Source: Phytobacter ursingii
GTDB taxonomy: Bacteria; Pseudomonadota; Gammaproteobacteria; Enterobacterales; Enterobacteriaceae
NCBI GenBank assembly: GCA_901456055.1
Contig: CABDWT010000001.1
Span: forward strand, 434,001-498,000
Direction: 5' to 3'
Length of the DNA stretch: 64,000 nt
Made by a program: the position numbers and the translations under genes. The notes under the pieces are model-generated. The model had not been told where the DNA came from, did not search any database, and saw nothing but the letters and a program-made list of their open reading frames with translations. The number at the start of each line of letters is the position of its first letter. Position 1 is the first letter of the stretch. Shown here piece after piece: positions 40,321 through 48,608 of the stretch.

Positions 40321-40640
40321 TAACCCATACCTGTAACGCTGTGGACACGGGTTGGCGCTTTAAAAAAGAAAACCCGCGCTAAGGCGGGCTTCGTGAAAAT
40401 GGGCGACGGTAAGTAGTTGGAGCTACTCACCGACATTTTGCTCATGATGCAACTCACGAACAAAACCGAGGCCCATATCGTCTGATCAGACGGGCTAGAC
40501 ATTAGATCGGATTTGTTCGCAAGACAATGCTTTACCTCTCAATAAGAACAAATCCCCCAGTCTTTGGGGTCGCTTCTGCGGCCTGGTAGTTTCCTGCCAG
40601 CGCTTATTTAACAGGCCACCACCACGGTGGGGACTATGCA
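40321..40640. other. 320-bp gene-poor leader of the lysis cassette
   Basis: No convincing plus-strand gene. It has a minus-strand terminator (40362-40391), an imperfect hairpin GGTAAGTAG(6)CTACTCACC at 40408-40431, and more inverted repeats, so a small RNA or structured late leader may be present. Confidence 0.4.
40362..40391 (-). terminator. Rho-independent terminator, minus strand
   Basis: On the minus strand a stem of CCCGC/GCGGG is followed by a T-rich run (TTTTCTTTTTT). It would end a minus-strand transcript from the 40.4-40.6 kb stretch. Confidence 0.6.
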
Positions 40641-40943
40641 ATGGCAAACGAGATTGAACTCGTTCCTGCGCTACTGCTCGCCCTAGCAATGATCTTTCTT
40701 GGCACATTTGTCAGATACAGGAAAAACAAAAATAGAGCGAAAGACTCTCCTTTTGTGGATCAGTTAGCAGGTGGTGTACTTGCGGGGATGACAATATTTT
40801 TTTATGGGCTCGGCAACGGTTGGTCATACCCCTACATAATCGCTTGTTGTGGCGCTGGCGGTCTTATCGGCCCGGCAATAATACGGCGAGTTGTCCCACC
40901 TGAGCTAATGCCCAAAAACGGTGATGACAATGAAACGAATTAA
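40641..40943 (+). CDS. Probable holin
   Basis: 100 residues with two to three membrane segments (LVPALLLALAMIFLGTFV, AGGVLAGMTIFFYGL and a shorter third), first gene of the lysis cassette. Holins form inner-membrane lesions that release the endolysin. GGTGGGG precedes the start. Assignment rests on position and topology. Confidence 0.7.
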   Translation: MANEIELVPALLLALAMIFLGTFVRYRKNKNRAKDSPFVDQLAGGVLAGMTIFFYGLGNGWSYPYIIACCGAGGLIGPAIIRRVVPPELMPKNGDDNETN

Positions 40944-41241
40944 AATCCATTTCAACGGCTCTGAATATGATTTCGGATGGGTCGAGGCTCTGGTGTTGGT
41001 TGGCCTGGTGCTTTTCTGCAACCAACTAAACACAGCCGATAAAAACTCACAGCTTGTGTCAGACCTTAATCGTCAGAGAACAGCGGCAGAAATGCGAGCG
41101 CACACTGCCGAAAAACAACTGGCGAGTACATTAGGCCAGCCATCCCCCGGCGTTGTGATTATCACCCCTGAGGGTAAATCAGTTCATTCCGTTGAGCCGC
41201 CAAAGACGTATACCAACCTGCAACGCGACGTGGCCTTTTGA
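40930..41241 (+). CDS. Single-pass membrane protein of the lysis cassette
   Basis: 103 residues, one membrane segment (WVEALVLVGLVLFCNQL) and a periplasmic coiled-coil/Pro-rich part. It overlaps the holin gene by 14 bases and precedes the endolysin by eight. Could be an antiholin or a second pore component. Confidence 0.6.
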   Translation: MKRIKIHFNGSEYDFGWVEALVLVGLVLFCNQLNTADKNSQLVSDLNRQRTAAEMRAHTAEKQLASTLGQPSPGVVIITPEGKSVHSVEPPKTYTNLQRDVAF

Positions 41242-41249
41242 GGTAAGAA

Positions 41250-41702
41250 ATGAATATAAACCTTAAAGCATTTCTGGACATGCTTGCATGGTCGGAAGGA
41301 ACAAGCACGGTTGCTGGAAGTGATAACGGTTATAACGTGATCGTCGGCGGCGGCCTTTTTAAAGGTTACGTAGACCATCCGAGAAAGCTGGTTGATATTC
41401 CACGTCTCGGTATTAAGTCAACTGCTGCAGGTCGCTATCAACTGCTTTCCAAATATTGGGACTCATATAAAAAACAATTAGGGCTGAAAGACTTTTCTCC
41501 TGCCAGTCAGGATGCTGTTGCAGTGCAGCAAATTAAAGAGCAGGGCGCTCTTCAATTAATTGCCGATGGGAAAATAAGTCAGGCAATCAGCAAATGCAGC
41601 AATATCTGGGCGTCGCTGCCTGGTGCAGGTTATGGACAGCATGAGCATAAAATCGGCGACCTCCTGGCTAAATACAAACAATTCGGCGGTCAAATATCAT
41701 GA
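41250..41702 (+). CDS. R: Lambda R-type endolysin (lytic transglycosylase)
   Basis: 150 residues, matching lambda R along its length: AFLDMLAWSEGT with catalytic E16, YNVIVGGGLF, DHPRKLV, GRYQLLSKYWD, KDFSPASQDAVA and CSNIWASLPGAGYGQ. The family cleaves peptidoglycan glycan strands forming anhydro ends. No signal peptide, so it depends on the holin. Confidence 0.95.
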   Translation: MNINLKAFLDMLAWSEGTSTVAGSDNGYNVIVGGGLFKGYVDHPRKLVDIPRLGIKSTAAGRYQLLSKYWDSYKKQLGLKDFSPASQDAVAVQQIKEQGALQLIADGKISQAISKCSNIWASLPGAGYGQHEHKIGDLLAKYKQFGGQIS

Positions 41703-41938
41703 AATTCATCGATAACCTTCCGCAACTGTGGAAAATGTGGTCAGTTCGCATTCTGGCTGTGCTGGCGTTGGTTGCTTCTGTGTGGGAGCAAATTCCTGAC
41801 AGTGTGAAAGCGCTTATTCCGGCACAGTACCTCGGATATATCGTCGCATTCGTATCTGTCTGCGGCATCATCGCCAGGGCTATCAAACAGTTTGATACTG
41901 ATACTGGTACAGACACTAATGCAGACCAGCAAAAATGA
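41699..41938 (+). CDS. Small phage membrane protein (DUF7940-like)
   Basis: 79 residues with two membrane segments. Placed between endolysin and Rz with ATGA overlaps both sides. Could also be a holin; the role cannot be told from sequence. Confidence 0.65.
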   Translation: MKFIDNLPQLWKMWSVRILAVLALVASVWEQIPDSVKALIPAQYLGYIVAFVSVCGIIARAIKQFDTDTGTDTNADQQK

Positions 41939-42483
41939 ACATCCTCGCTATATTTCAGCCTGGCTGGAAATGGGTAGGAATTGCGTTGCTGTTGGGTACC
42001 TTGCTTGGCGGATTAGCTGGTTGGTGGGTGACTGATAACAAATTCACCGCGGATATTGCGACGCTGAATAAGCAACATGCCGATGCGCTCAAAGCCATTA
42101 GCGATGAAGCGACTAAGCAGACAGTCGATACGCTCCAGAAGCAGCAAACATTCGCAAAAACCGTCTCAGCCAGTGACCAGAAAAACACCCAGGAGCTAAA
42201 CGATGCTCTCGCCAAAAATCAGGCTTTGCGTGATGACGTTATCACTGGCAATAAGCGGCTGCAGTTCGCAAACGCAAAACTTGCAACCTGTCAGCTCTCA
42301 GCAAGCACAGCTAAACGCGCCAGCGGCCTGGACAATGCAGCCAGCGTCGAACTCTCTGCAGAAGCTGGACGAAACATTCTCGACATCCGCGCCGGAATTA
42401 TCAGCGACCAGCAAAAACTGAAAGCGCTACAGGATTATGTCCGCTCCGGGCAAAAAGTAGGTTTAATTGCTGGCAGTCAGTAA
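41935..42483 (+). CDS. Rz: Rz-type inner-membrane spanin
   Basis: 182 residues: an N-terminal membrane anchor (WVGIALLLGTLLGGLAGWWV) and a long periplasmic coiled coil. Rz with Rz1 fuses the inner and outer membranes in the last lysis step. The nested lipoprotein gene confirms the assignment. Confidence 0.85.
   Translation: MNILAIFQPGWKWVGIALLLGTLLGGLAGWWVTDNKFTADIATLNKQHADALKAISDEATKQTVDTLQKQQTFAKTVSASDQKNTQELNDALAKNQALRDDVITGNKRLQFANAKLATCQLSASTAKRASGLDNAASVELSAEAGRNILDIRAGIISDQQKLKALQDYVRSGQKVGLIAGSQ
42203..42421 (+). CDS. Rz1: Rz1-type outer-membrane lipoprotein spanin, nested in Rz
   Basis: 72 residues in the +1 frame inside Rz. The signal ends LSLAISGC (lipobox, C20), followed by a Gln/Pro-containing mature part, as for Rz1. 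Start at 42203. Confidence 0.75.
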   Translation: MLSPKIRLCVMTLSLAISGCSSQTQNLQPVSSQQAQLNAPAAWTMQPASNSLQKLDETFSTSAPELSATSKN

Positions 42484-42496
42484 CAGGAAATGAATA

Positions 42497-43006
42497 ATGA
42501 CGCAGAAAACAATTTCCGGCATCTTTACAGATCCCAATGGTGCAATTGTTTCCGGTGCCACTCTTTCCTTCACCTTGTTGAACAATACCGCAGATTCTTT
42601 CGTGCAGCGTTATTCGGAGTGCGTTACCAGTTCCGATGGATCTTATTCGATTACTCTGAGTAACGGGTTATATAAGGTTAACTCGCAGGACTCAAATCTG
42701 CGGCGTATTAACCTTGGCACTATCGAGATTGACGAAGGTAGTGTTGATGGTTCGCTAAACACTTTCTTGCTAGCCTCCGCCTCTTCTCAGACTAACGCCA
42801 TTTTAATCGCCGTACAGGCGGCTTATGCCCAGATGCTTGGCCTTTTTCAGAATCCGGCAGTGGCTGTCGCAACTTATGCAGATATTCCTGCCATTCCGTC
42901 TGGCTGGTATCTTGTTACGACGGACGAAACGAAAAGCAATGGCCCTTCGGTATATCTTTTTAAAGATGGTATTCGTTACTGGTTTGCTATGGTTGAGGAT
43001 GCATAA
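42497..43006 (+). CDS. Phage protein with beta-rich N-terminal domain
   Basis: 169 residues. ISGIFTDPNGAIVSGATLSF suggests a prealbumin-like (carboxypeptidase regulatory-like) fold; the second half is a small beta domain ending in a Trp/Tyr-rich segment. Likely virion or fibre related given the genes that follow. No catalytic motif. Confidence 0.6.
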   Translation: MTQKTISGIFTDPNGAIVSGATLSFTLLNNTADSFVQRYSECVTSSDGSYSITLSNGLYKVNSQDSNLRRINLGTIEIDEGSVDGSLNTFLLASASSQTNAILIAVQAAYAQMLGLFQNPAVAVATYADIPAIPSGWYLVTTDETKSNGPSVYLFKDGIRYWFAMVEDA

Positions 43007-43308
43007 TGGCTCGTTTCCCTGTAGAACAAATCAGCGCTCCGGCGAGTGCCATTACCGACTATAGCGGCAACACCACCGCAGGTACCAGCGTACAGATTAT
43101 GGCGGCCAACAGTGCCGCCAGACTTTATCGCATGCAAAATCTCTCAACCACAGTGAATCTCTGGGTAAACGACATGGGTGGCGCTGCCGCGCCATATACG
43201 CCTGGTAGCTATATGCTGCAACCCGGTGCGTATTATGAATTTCCAAGCGTGCTGGCGGTCTCTGTTTATGCAGACTCTGTTATTCCTTTCAGTGCGGCAA
43301 GGTACTGA
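43006..43308 (+). CDS. Phage structural-type protein, unknown function
   Basis: 100 residues, beta-rich, Ala/Ser-rich, with no charge clusters. Shares one base with the previous stop (ATAATGG). Adjacent to the SGNH gene. Probably virion-associated; not recognised. Confidence 0.55.
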   Translation: MARFPVEQISAPASAITDYSGNTTAGTSVQIMAANSAARLYRMQNLSTTVNLWVNDMGGAAAPYTPGSYMLQPGAYYEFPSVLAVSVYADSVIPFSAARY

Positions 43309-43310
43309 TT

Positions 43311-44663
43311 ATGCCAATGACTATTCCTGCCACATCAGTTGCAGCACGAGGCTCGTTGGTGACTAAGGCGCTTGCTGACTGGATTTCTCAATTACGTCGT
43401 AATCAGAAACTTGATTTCAGTCCTGTGCCCGTAATGAGTTCAGCACCAGTTCAAACGCTGACAAAGGGAACTGGCATTTCCGGGTTGTCGATCGTATCAG
43501 GTGGCACAGGATATACATCTGGTAACGTGCTGACCGTCTCAGGTGGGACCTATGCTGCACAGGCTAAAATAACGATTACCGCAGTTGATGCTAACGGTGT
43601 GATTACATCTGCTGCCGTGGGTCAGTCTGGCGTATACACGACGACACCAACAAACCCTGCATCAGTTACAGGCGGCTCCGGTTCTGGTGCCACATTTAAC
43701 CTAACCTGGAATGCTGCTGTTGCATCATCAATCTATAACGGTGCCACCTGGGACAGGACCGGCTCATGGTTTACATATCTCGGGAGTAATATTCAGGATG
43801 TTACTGCGGGCTATCGCGGTAATGGTAACGGTAACGGAACGCAATGCTCGATTACCTTTTGCAGTGACGCACCAACGCTTGATTTCAGGCTCATCGGGCT
43901 TAACTGTCAATATGACTTGTATGTAGACGGGGCAAGGGTTGCAGCAACAGCGATAACAACTGACTCAACTGGCGCACCATATATCTACACAATTGACTGG
44001 TCAGGATTAGTTAAAACTCGCGTCTATACCCTGCGTGGTGTGAATACCTCATTCGGTGGAGTAATTGTTGGGCAGAGCTATACCCTTTGGGCTCCAAGCC
44101 GATGGAGACCGACAGTGTGGCAACTTGGAGACTCATACACTTTTGGCACACAAGCCACTCAGTCAAGCTTCAACGACTTTCGTATCATCTGCGACACGCT
44201 TGGATTTGACGGGCTGGCAGATGGTATCGGCGGTAGTGGATGGACATCATCTGGTAGTACTCAGCCACAACAGCGCATTACGTCAAAGTTGGCAACATTA
44301 ACCAGAGTCCCGGAATACATCTTTCTTTCTCTCGGTTACAACGATGCTCCAGCGGGTAACATTACCCTTTTGCAGACAAACTTCACTGCATCTGTCGCGC
44401 TGATTAGACAGTATTGCCCGATGGCTAAAATTATAGTGATGGGCCCAGCCACTCCCCTTGGGTCAACGACGCAGATTAATGCGATTCGTAGTGCAGTAAT
44501 GACGCTGTGCTCTACACTTGGGCTGACATTCATTGATGTATCTGATTGGGTAAACAGCCGAAATAAAACGCTGTATACCTCATCGGATAACACCCATCCG
44601 AATGATGCAGGATACGCTTTCCGCGCAGCCAGATTCAGTCAAGCTCTCTTATCGGTACTGTGA
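43311..44663 (+). CDS. SGNH/GDSL hydrolase (esterase) fused to fibre-like domains
   Basis: 450 residues. The N-terminal 250 residues are beta-rich. The C-terminal SGNH domain has block I GDS (QLGDSYTFG, S275), block III GYND, and block V DNTH with D426 and H429, a complete catalytic set. SGNH esterases remove acyl groups from polysaccharides; in a virion this could deacetylate O-antigen or capsule. It lies between lysis and packaging genes, an unusual place for a fibre. Confidence 0.75.
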   Translation: MPMTIPATSVAARGSLVTKALADWISQLRRNQKLDFSPVPVMSSAPVQTLTKGTGISGLSIVSGGTGYTSGNVLTVSGGTYAAQAKITITAVDANGVITSAAVGQSGVYTTTPTNPASVTGGSGSGATFNLTWNAAVASSIYNGATWDRTGSWFTYLGSNIQDVTAGYRGNGNGNGTQCSITFCSDAPTLDFRLIGLNCQYDLYVDGARVAATAITTDSTGAPYIYTIDWSGLVKTRVYTLRGVNTSFGGVIVGQSYTLWAPSRWRPTVWQLGDSYTFGTQATQSSFNDFRIICDTLGFDGLADGIGGSGWTSSGSTQPQQRITSKLATLTRVPEYIFLSLGYNDAPAGNITLLQTNFTASVALIRQYCPMAKIIVMGPATPLGSTTQINAIRSAVMTLCSTLGLTFIDVSDWVNSRNKTLYTSSDNTHPNDAGYAFRAARFSQALLSVL

Positions 44664-44851
44664 TGATGAAAATAAGCGAACTGCAGGAAGGACAGCAGAT
44701 CAGCGTTACGCTGGATGAAGCCAATGGCGCATGCACATTCAATGTGCTGACCGTTGAAGAGTCAGGCGGACATTATCGCGCGTCGGTACAAAATGACCTG
44801 TACGGCGTGGTCTGGATTGATGACAACGTTGGTGAAATAGCACTCGCATAA
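44663..44851 (+). CDS. Small phage protein, unknown function
   Basis: 62 residues, small beta-rich acidic protein. The start is one of two adjacent ATGs and overlaps the SGNH stop by one base. Function unknown. Confidence 0.5.
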   Translation: MMKISELQEGQQISVTLDEANGACTFNVLTVEESGGHYRASVQNDLYGVVWIDDNVGEIALA

Positions 44852-45014
44852 AGAATCTCATGAACAAAGTAAAGATTGTGTAGCCCCGCAAGGAGGTTGA
44901 TCCACATCTTGACAGGCCGGAACAGACGGAAGTGGCAAAGCACCGCTGCAAAGCAGAGCGAAAGCTGCGCTTGATGATAAAATCGAAACATCATTCCCAC
45001 TTAAAAGGCATCAT

Positions 45015-45326
45015 ATGACCGACAATACTCTCAACATTCTGTTTGCTGAGTACATCAAAGCAAACTGCACCGGCGGAAGTCTGCATATTGCTTATGATGA
45101 CGGGAATGTTTCTGACAGTGATATAGCTTTCTGCTATCGGTATGCTGAAAAAAATGGTGATGTTGCTGGAATGGTGATCGCCGGTTTTCTCATGGATATG
45201 TCAGAAGAAGAACGGAATGAATTCTTCAACCAATCAATTGATGAATTTGCCGGAACGTTTGAGGGTGAAATAATTATGGAAGAATCTATTCAGGCCGCAA
45301 TGAAGCGAATAGCCCCCGAAAAATGA
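45015..45326 (+). CDS. Phage protein, unknown function
   Basis: 103 residues, acidic and helical (MSEEERNEFFNQSIDEFAGTF). A 160-bp gap precedes it, with no recognised gene. Function unknown. Confidence 0.6.
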   Translation: MTDNTLNILFAEYIKANCTGGSLHIAYDDGNVSDSDIAFCYRYAEKNGDVAGMVIAGFLMDMSEEERNEFFNQSIDEFAGTFEGEIIMEESIQAAMKRIAPEK

Positions 45327-45413
45327 ACATGTGGCTAGGCTGATCCCCGAAAGCCCGGCATCGTCACCGGGTTGCCACATCCTACTTTGACGAACAACTG
45401 AGACGAGGTTGTT

Positions 45414-45629
45414 ATGAGTGAAAACGTATTAGAGCAGCTGGATAAAGTTCTGATAAAAGCTGCACGGGAATTTATTGAAAAAAACAAAATTCCATTTGTC
45501 ATTCTGCATCATTACTGGGAAGTTCCAAAAGGCCGCACAAACGAAATAGAGAATATTTTTGTTGGCGATGCAGAAAAGGCGGAAGAGCAAATAAAGCAAT
45601 TACAATCCCGCTTTCAACAAGGTCGCTGA
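45414..45629 (+). CDS. Small phage protein, unknown function
   Basis: 71 residues, GAGG before ATG. N-terminal helix then a short strand; no family recognised. Confidence 0.6.
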   Translation: MSENVLEQLDKVLIKAAREFIEKNKIPFVILHHYWEVPKGRTNEIENIFVGDAEKAEEQIKQLQSRFQQGR

Positions 45630-45641
45630 GGCGAAATTGTT

Positions 45642-45818
45642 ATGGATATACCAAAAACATGGTATTGGGGCAACAAATGCCACCTCGTACAAATCATAAA
45701 AGACGGTGACGAAGAGATCGTTATCTATAAGCACTGGATGAGACATCGACAGCGATGGAATTACGTTGCAGAAGAAAGATGGCTAGTAGAGCATATGATT
45801 CAGAGAGAAAAACAATAG
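45642..45818 (+). CDS. Small basic phage protein
   Basis: 58 residues, basic and Trp-rich, GAGG upstream of ATG 45642. Ends at a terminator. Function unknown. Confidence 0.55.
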   Translation: MDIPKTWYWGNKCHLVQIIKDGDEEIVIYKHWMRHRQRWNYVAEERWLVEHMIQREKQ

Positions 45819-45839
45819 GTCGCTAAGGCGGCCTTTTTT
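45818..45839 (+). terminator. Rho-independent terminator
   Basis: GGTCGC-TAAG-GCGGCC (one G-T pair) followed by TTTTTT. Closes the small-gene group after the SGNH gene. Confidence 0.6.
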
Positions 45840-46022
45840 ATTGCCCCAAACCAGCCCATTTTTGGGCCTCCGAGAAAATCAATAAGTTATCAACAGCGCA
45901 TTCGCACGCGCAAATCTACTCAGAACCTTTCAGGATGACCCTTGAGGAACCGGCTGGCTGTCGGAGCCTTCTGAGGGCCGTTTTCCTGTGCGAACAAGGT
46001 TCATCACTAAAAGGTAATACCG

Positions 46023-46586
46023 ATGAAAGATGTTTCTATCGAATATCTAAAAGAAGCCTTGGAATACACACCAGAGTCTGGTCTGCTTCGTTGGAAGGAA
46101 CGCCCCAAAAATCATTTTACGACCGAGAATTCCTGGCGTGCGACTAATGCCGCCTATGCTGGGAAGTTGGCTGGCAGTCGTGATTATGATGGTTATTTTC
46201 GTATTGGCATTGCTGGTAGACTGTATAGAGCTCATCGTGTCGCATGGGCATTGCATTACGGGAAGTGGCCAGAGCATGAAATTGATCATATTTCTGGGGA
46301 TAGAGCTGACAATCGCATAAAAAACTTGCGATCAGTAACTTCTGACATCAACAGCAAGAATGTGAGAATTTACTCAACAAATAAAACAGGTGCCTCAGGG
46401 GTTGGTTGGTACAAATCACGAAATAAGTGGAGAGCAAAGATAAATGTCTCTGGGAAAGTGAAACATATTGGCTATTTCGATGATTTTAATGAGGCAGTAA
46501 AAGCGAGAAAGGATGCGGAGAAAGAGCTTCAATATCACGAGAACCACGGAGCCAATGGCAGGCCGAGATTTACTGCAAATCATTAG
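46023..46586 (+). CDS. Second HNH homing endonuclease with AP2 domain
   Basis: 187 residues. HRVAWALHYGKWPEHEIDHIS...DNRIKNLRSVT is the HNH core and GVGWYKSRNKWRAKINVSGKVKHIG the AP2 domain. It resembles the enzyme at 36753-37301 throughout, so the prophage carries two related elements. AAAGG precedes the start. Confidence 0.8.
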   Translation: MKDVSIEYLKEALEYTPESGLLRWKERPKNHFTTENSWRATNAAYAGKLAGSRDYDGYFRIGIAGRLYRAHRVAWALHYGKWPEHEIDHISGDRADNRIKNLRSVTSDINSKNVRIYSTNKTGASGVGWYKSRNKWRAKINVSGKVKHIGYFDDFNEAVKARKDAEKELQYHENHGANGRPRFTANH

Positions 46587-46591
46587 TAATT

Positions 46592-46606
46592 TGTGGATTA
46601 TCCACA
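46592..46606. promoter_or_regulatory. Palindrome containing a DnaA-box sequence
   Basis: TGTGGATTATCCACA (46592-46606) includes the consensus DnaA box TTATCCACA at 46598-46606 and, on the opposite strand, a one-mismatch box. It lies between the HNH and nuclease genes. May be coincidental. Confidence 0.35.
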
Positions 46607-46639
46607 TCTGCGCCTATCACATCGTCGGAAAGATATCCC

Positions 46640-47308
46640 ATGACCAAATACCTGATAGCCGCTCTTGTAGCGGCTTTTTCTTTTTCTTCGGCAGCCAAAT
46701 CAACGTGCCCCGGTAAATTCCTGAATGACAATCCTCCACAGGTCCAGTATGACCAGGAGATTTGCTTCACTCAGTTCTCTGTGCTGTACAGTGACAAACT
46801 GAAAGACCCGGTTATCAGTGCTGAGCATTTGACGGCCGCCGAAGTTACCGCAGCCGGCCAGATGAAGCGCAAAGACAGCTTTCACACCGAGCCACTTGTG
46901 CCGAAACAGTTTGAGAGCACACCGAAGGACTATGCCAAGTCCGGGTATGATCAAGGTCATATGCGACCGAATGGTGATGCTGCAAACGCTCAGGAACAGT
47001 TTGAAACGTTCAGCATGGCTAACATGACTCCCCAACTCCCAGACCTCAACCGAAAAGCCTGGCGCTTGATGGAAGAAGCTGTGCGTAAACAGGTGCTGGC
47101 TGAGGGTGATGCATGGATTGAAACAGGCATGGTTCCCGGCACAAAGACAATCGGCAATGGCGTGAATGTGCCGAGCGTTATCTGGAAAGCGGTCAAGGCC
47201 AAATCTGGTGAAGCGGTTTATGTCGGTGACAACACGACCGGGACGGTGACTAAGCTCACCACTGCGCAATTCGCATCGAAATACGGGATCAACCCGTTTA
47301 ACGAGTAA
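46640..47308 (+). CDS. Exported DNA/RNA non-specific nuclease
   Basis: 222 residues: a signal peptide (about 1-19, KYLIAALVAAFSFSSAA) and an Endonuclease_NS domain. The beta-beta-alpha-metal site is DQGH (D104, H107), with N128 (ANMTPQ) as probable metal ligand. The enzyme should act in the periplasm or outside the cell on free DNA and RNA. In a late operon it could degrade host DNA released at lysis or incoming competing phage DNA; both are inference. Confidence 0.85.
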   Translation: MTKYLIAALVAAFSFSSAAKSTCPGKFLNDNPPQVQYDQEICFTQFSVLYSDKLKDPVISAEHLTAAEVTAAGQMKRKDSFHTEPLVPKQFESTPKDYAKSGYDQGHMRPNGDAANAQEQFETFSMANMTPQLPDLNRKAWRLMEEAVRKQVLAEGDAWIETGMVPGTKTIGNGVNVPSVIWKAVKAKSGEAVYVGDNTTGTVTKLTTAQFASKYGINPFNE

Positions 47309-47317
47309 CCCTCCCCC

Positions 47318-47668
47318 ATGAAATATTTAATAGCGTTGCTGATTGATGCCGCAATGATTTATCTGGCGGTTATTTTCTGGATGCATGGTATCCAGTATGC
47401 CGAAAATATCCTCAGCTTTGGCGGTTGGTTTATCGGAGTGATTAACATCATTGGATATCTTTCTGGTCGGGATGAGCTGAAAGAAAAATACAAACATCAG
47501 TGGATGGCATGGCGTGCATATGACGTGCTTACTGATATCGCGTTTATCGCGTTCTCTGCTGCGAGCGGATGGTTTGTGCTGGCATCAGTATATGCAGTTG
47601 GTTCACTGCTTAAGGCCGAGTTCAAATCATCAACCGAGAAAGAATTATCCGCTAAAGCATTGGCGTAG
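47318..47668 (+). CDS. Four-segment membrane phage protein
   Basis: 116 residues, about four hydrophobic segments. Nine bases after the nuclease, with a weak ribosome site. Could be an immunity or export partner of the nuclease, which is inference from position. Confidence 0.6.
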   Translation: MKYLIALLIDAAMIYLAVIFWMHGIQYAENILSFGGWFIGVINIIGYLSGRDELKEKYKHQWMAWRAYDVLTDIAFIAFSAASGWFVLASVYAVGSLLKAEFKSSTEKELSAKALA

Positions 47669-47934
47669 TGCTCATTACAGAAGCCACTAACCCAGCGGCT
47701 TCGATAATGGATATTGTTCGACCCTAGCCGGAGAGTGGGGATATAACCCCGGCAGCCATAGAGTGTGACTCCCTCAGCGTCCTCCCGGCGCAAAAATCAG
47801 TTGCATGGCTATGGCAGACACCTGGAAAGACAGGATGCATTACAGAGCTTTCTGTCGTGAAAGCTTGATAATGTAGTGAGCAGGATATATTCGCCCACGG
47901 GAAGGATAAAGACCAAACAGAGGAATATGCTGAA

Positions 47935-48321
47935 ATGGCTAAAAAGAAGTGGCCTAAGTTGCCATGGTTCAAAATTCCTCTGTTCGGCAATGCCGTCACC
48001 TACCTCATCCGCTCAAAAGAAGAGTGGAATGCAGCCGTCGAGTATCTCGGGAATGAACCCGAAGCAAACGACTTTAAGGCCGGGTGTACGCAAACCTTCG
48101 AGAACAAAGAAGAGGGCCAGGTACTTTACCTGCTCGGAGTATTTAACGCTGATGTCGCAACATTGGTTCATGAATGCGGGCATGTAGCGTTTTACGTTTG
48201 CCGTGATGTTGGCGTGCCGACAGATGCAAGCCTGTCCAGCGAAACCTACTGCTATCTACTCGACAGGATGTTTAGTCACTTCCTGCCGCACATCCAGAAA
48301 CAAACCGAGGCGTTCAAATGA
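47935..48321 (+). CDS. Phage protein with HECGH motif
   Basis: 128 residues. TLVHECGHVAFYVCRD contains HExxH (H79, E80, H83), the zinc motif of metalloproteases, plus another Cys set. The family is small and uncharacterised; active-site completeness is unproven. AGAGG lies upstream, but far for a ribosome site. Confidence 0.65.
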   Translation: MAKKKWPKLPWFKIPLFGNAVTYLIRSKEEWNAAVEYLGNEPEANDFKAGCTQTFENKEEGQVLYLLGVFNADVATLVHECGHVAFYVCRDVGVPTDASLSSETYCYLLDRMFSHFLPHIQKQTEAFK

Positions 48322-48593
48322 GATTAGTCGACAAGGTCGAAATCACAATCACCTGGCCTAATGGTGAAAAGGACGTAGGTTTTACCAGCTCCTTGCCAAT
48401 GGTTGGCGGACAAGGGTTTACAGGATTCCTGACGATGTTTGGTGAAAGTGATGAATCAGGGGTAATTATCAATCTCAGCCAGATTGCCAAGCTCGAATAC
48501 AAACTTCATTTCAAAGAAGATATCCCTGTCACCAGGCTTGACGAAGAAATTCAGCTGGGCGCTCGCTTAACTAACCATCGATTCAAGGTTTAA
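48318..48593 (+). CDS. Small phage protein, unknown function
   Basis: 91 residues, beta-rich. ATGA overlap with the HECGH gene. Lies just before the terminase genes. Function unknown. Confidence 0.6.
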   Translation: MRLVDKVEITITWPNGEKDVGFTSSLPMVGGQGFTGFLTMFGESDESGVIINLSQIAKLEYKLHFKEDIPVTRLDEEIQLGARLTNHRFKV

Positions 48594-48608
48594 AAATAAG
48601 GTAACAAC

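Noticed and set aside
40320-40502. Minus-strand frame of 60 residues with a hydrophobic patch, considered as a type I toxin
   Set aside because: It runs through a terminator, has no antitoxin RNA evidence and no known toxin sequence.
44886-44900. AAGGAGGTTGATCCA-like sequence, first thought to be an rRNA end
   Set aside because: It resembles the anti-Shine-Dalgarno complement only over a dozen bases; no rRNA gene surrounds it.
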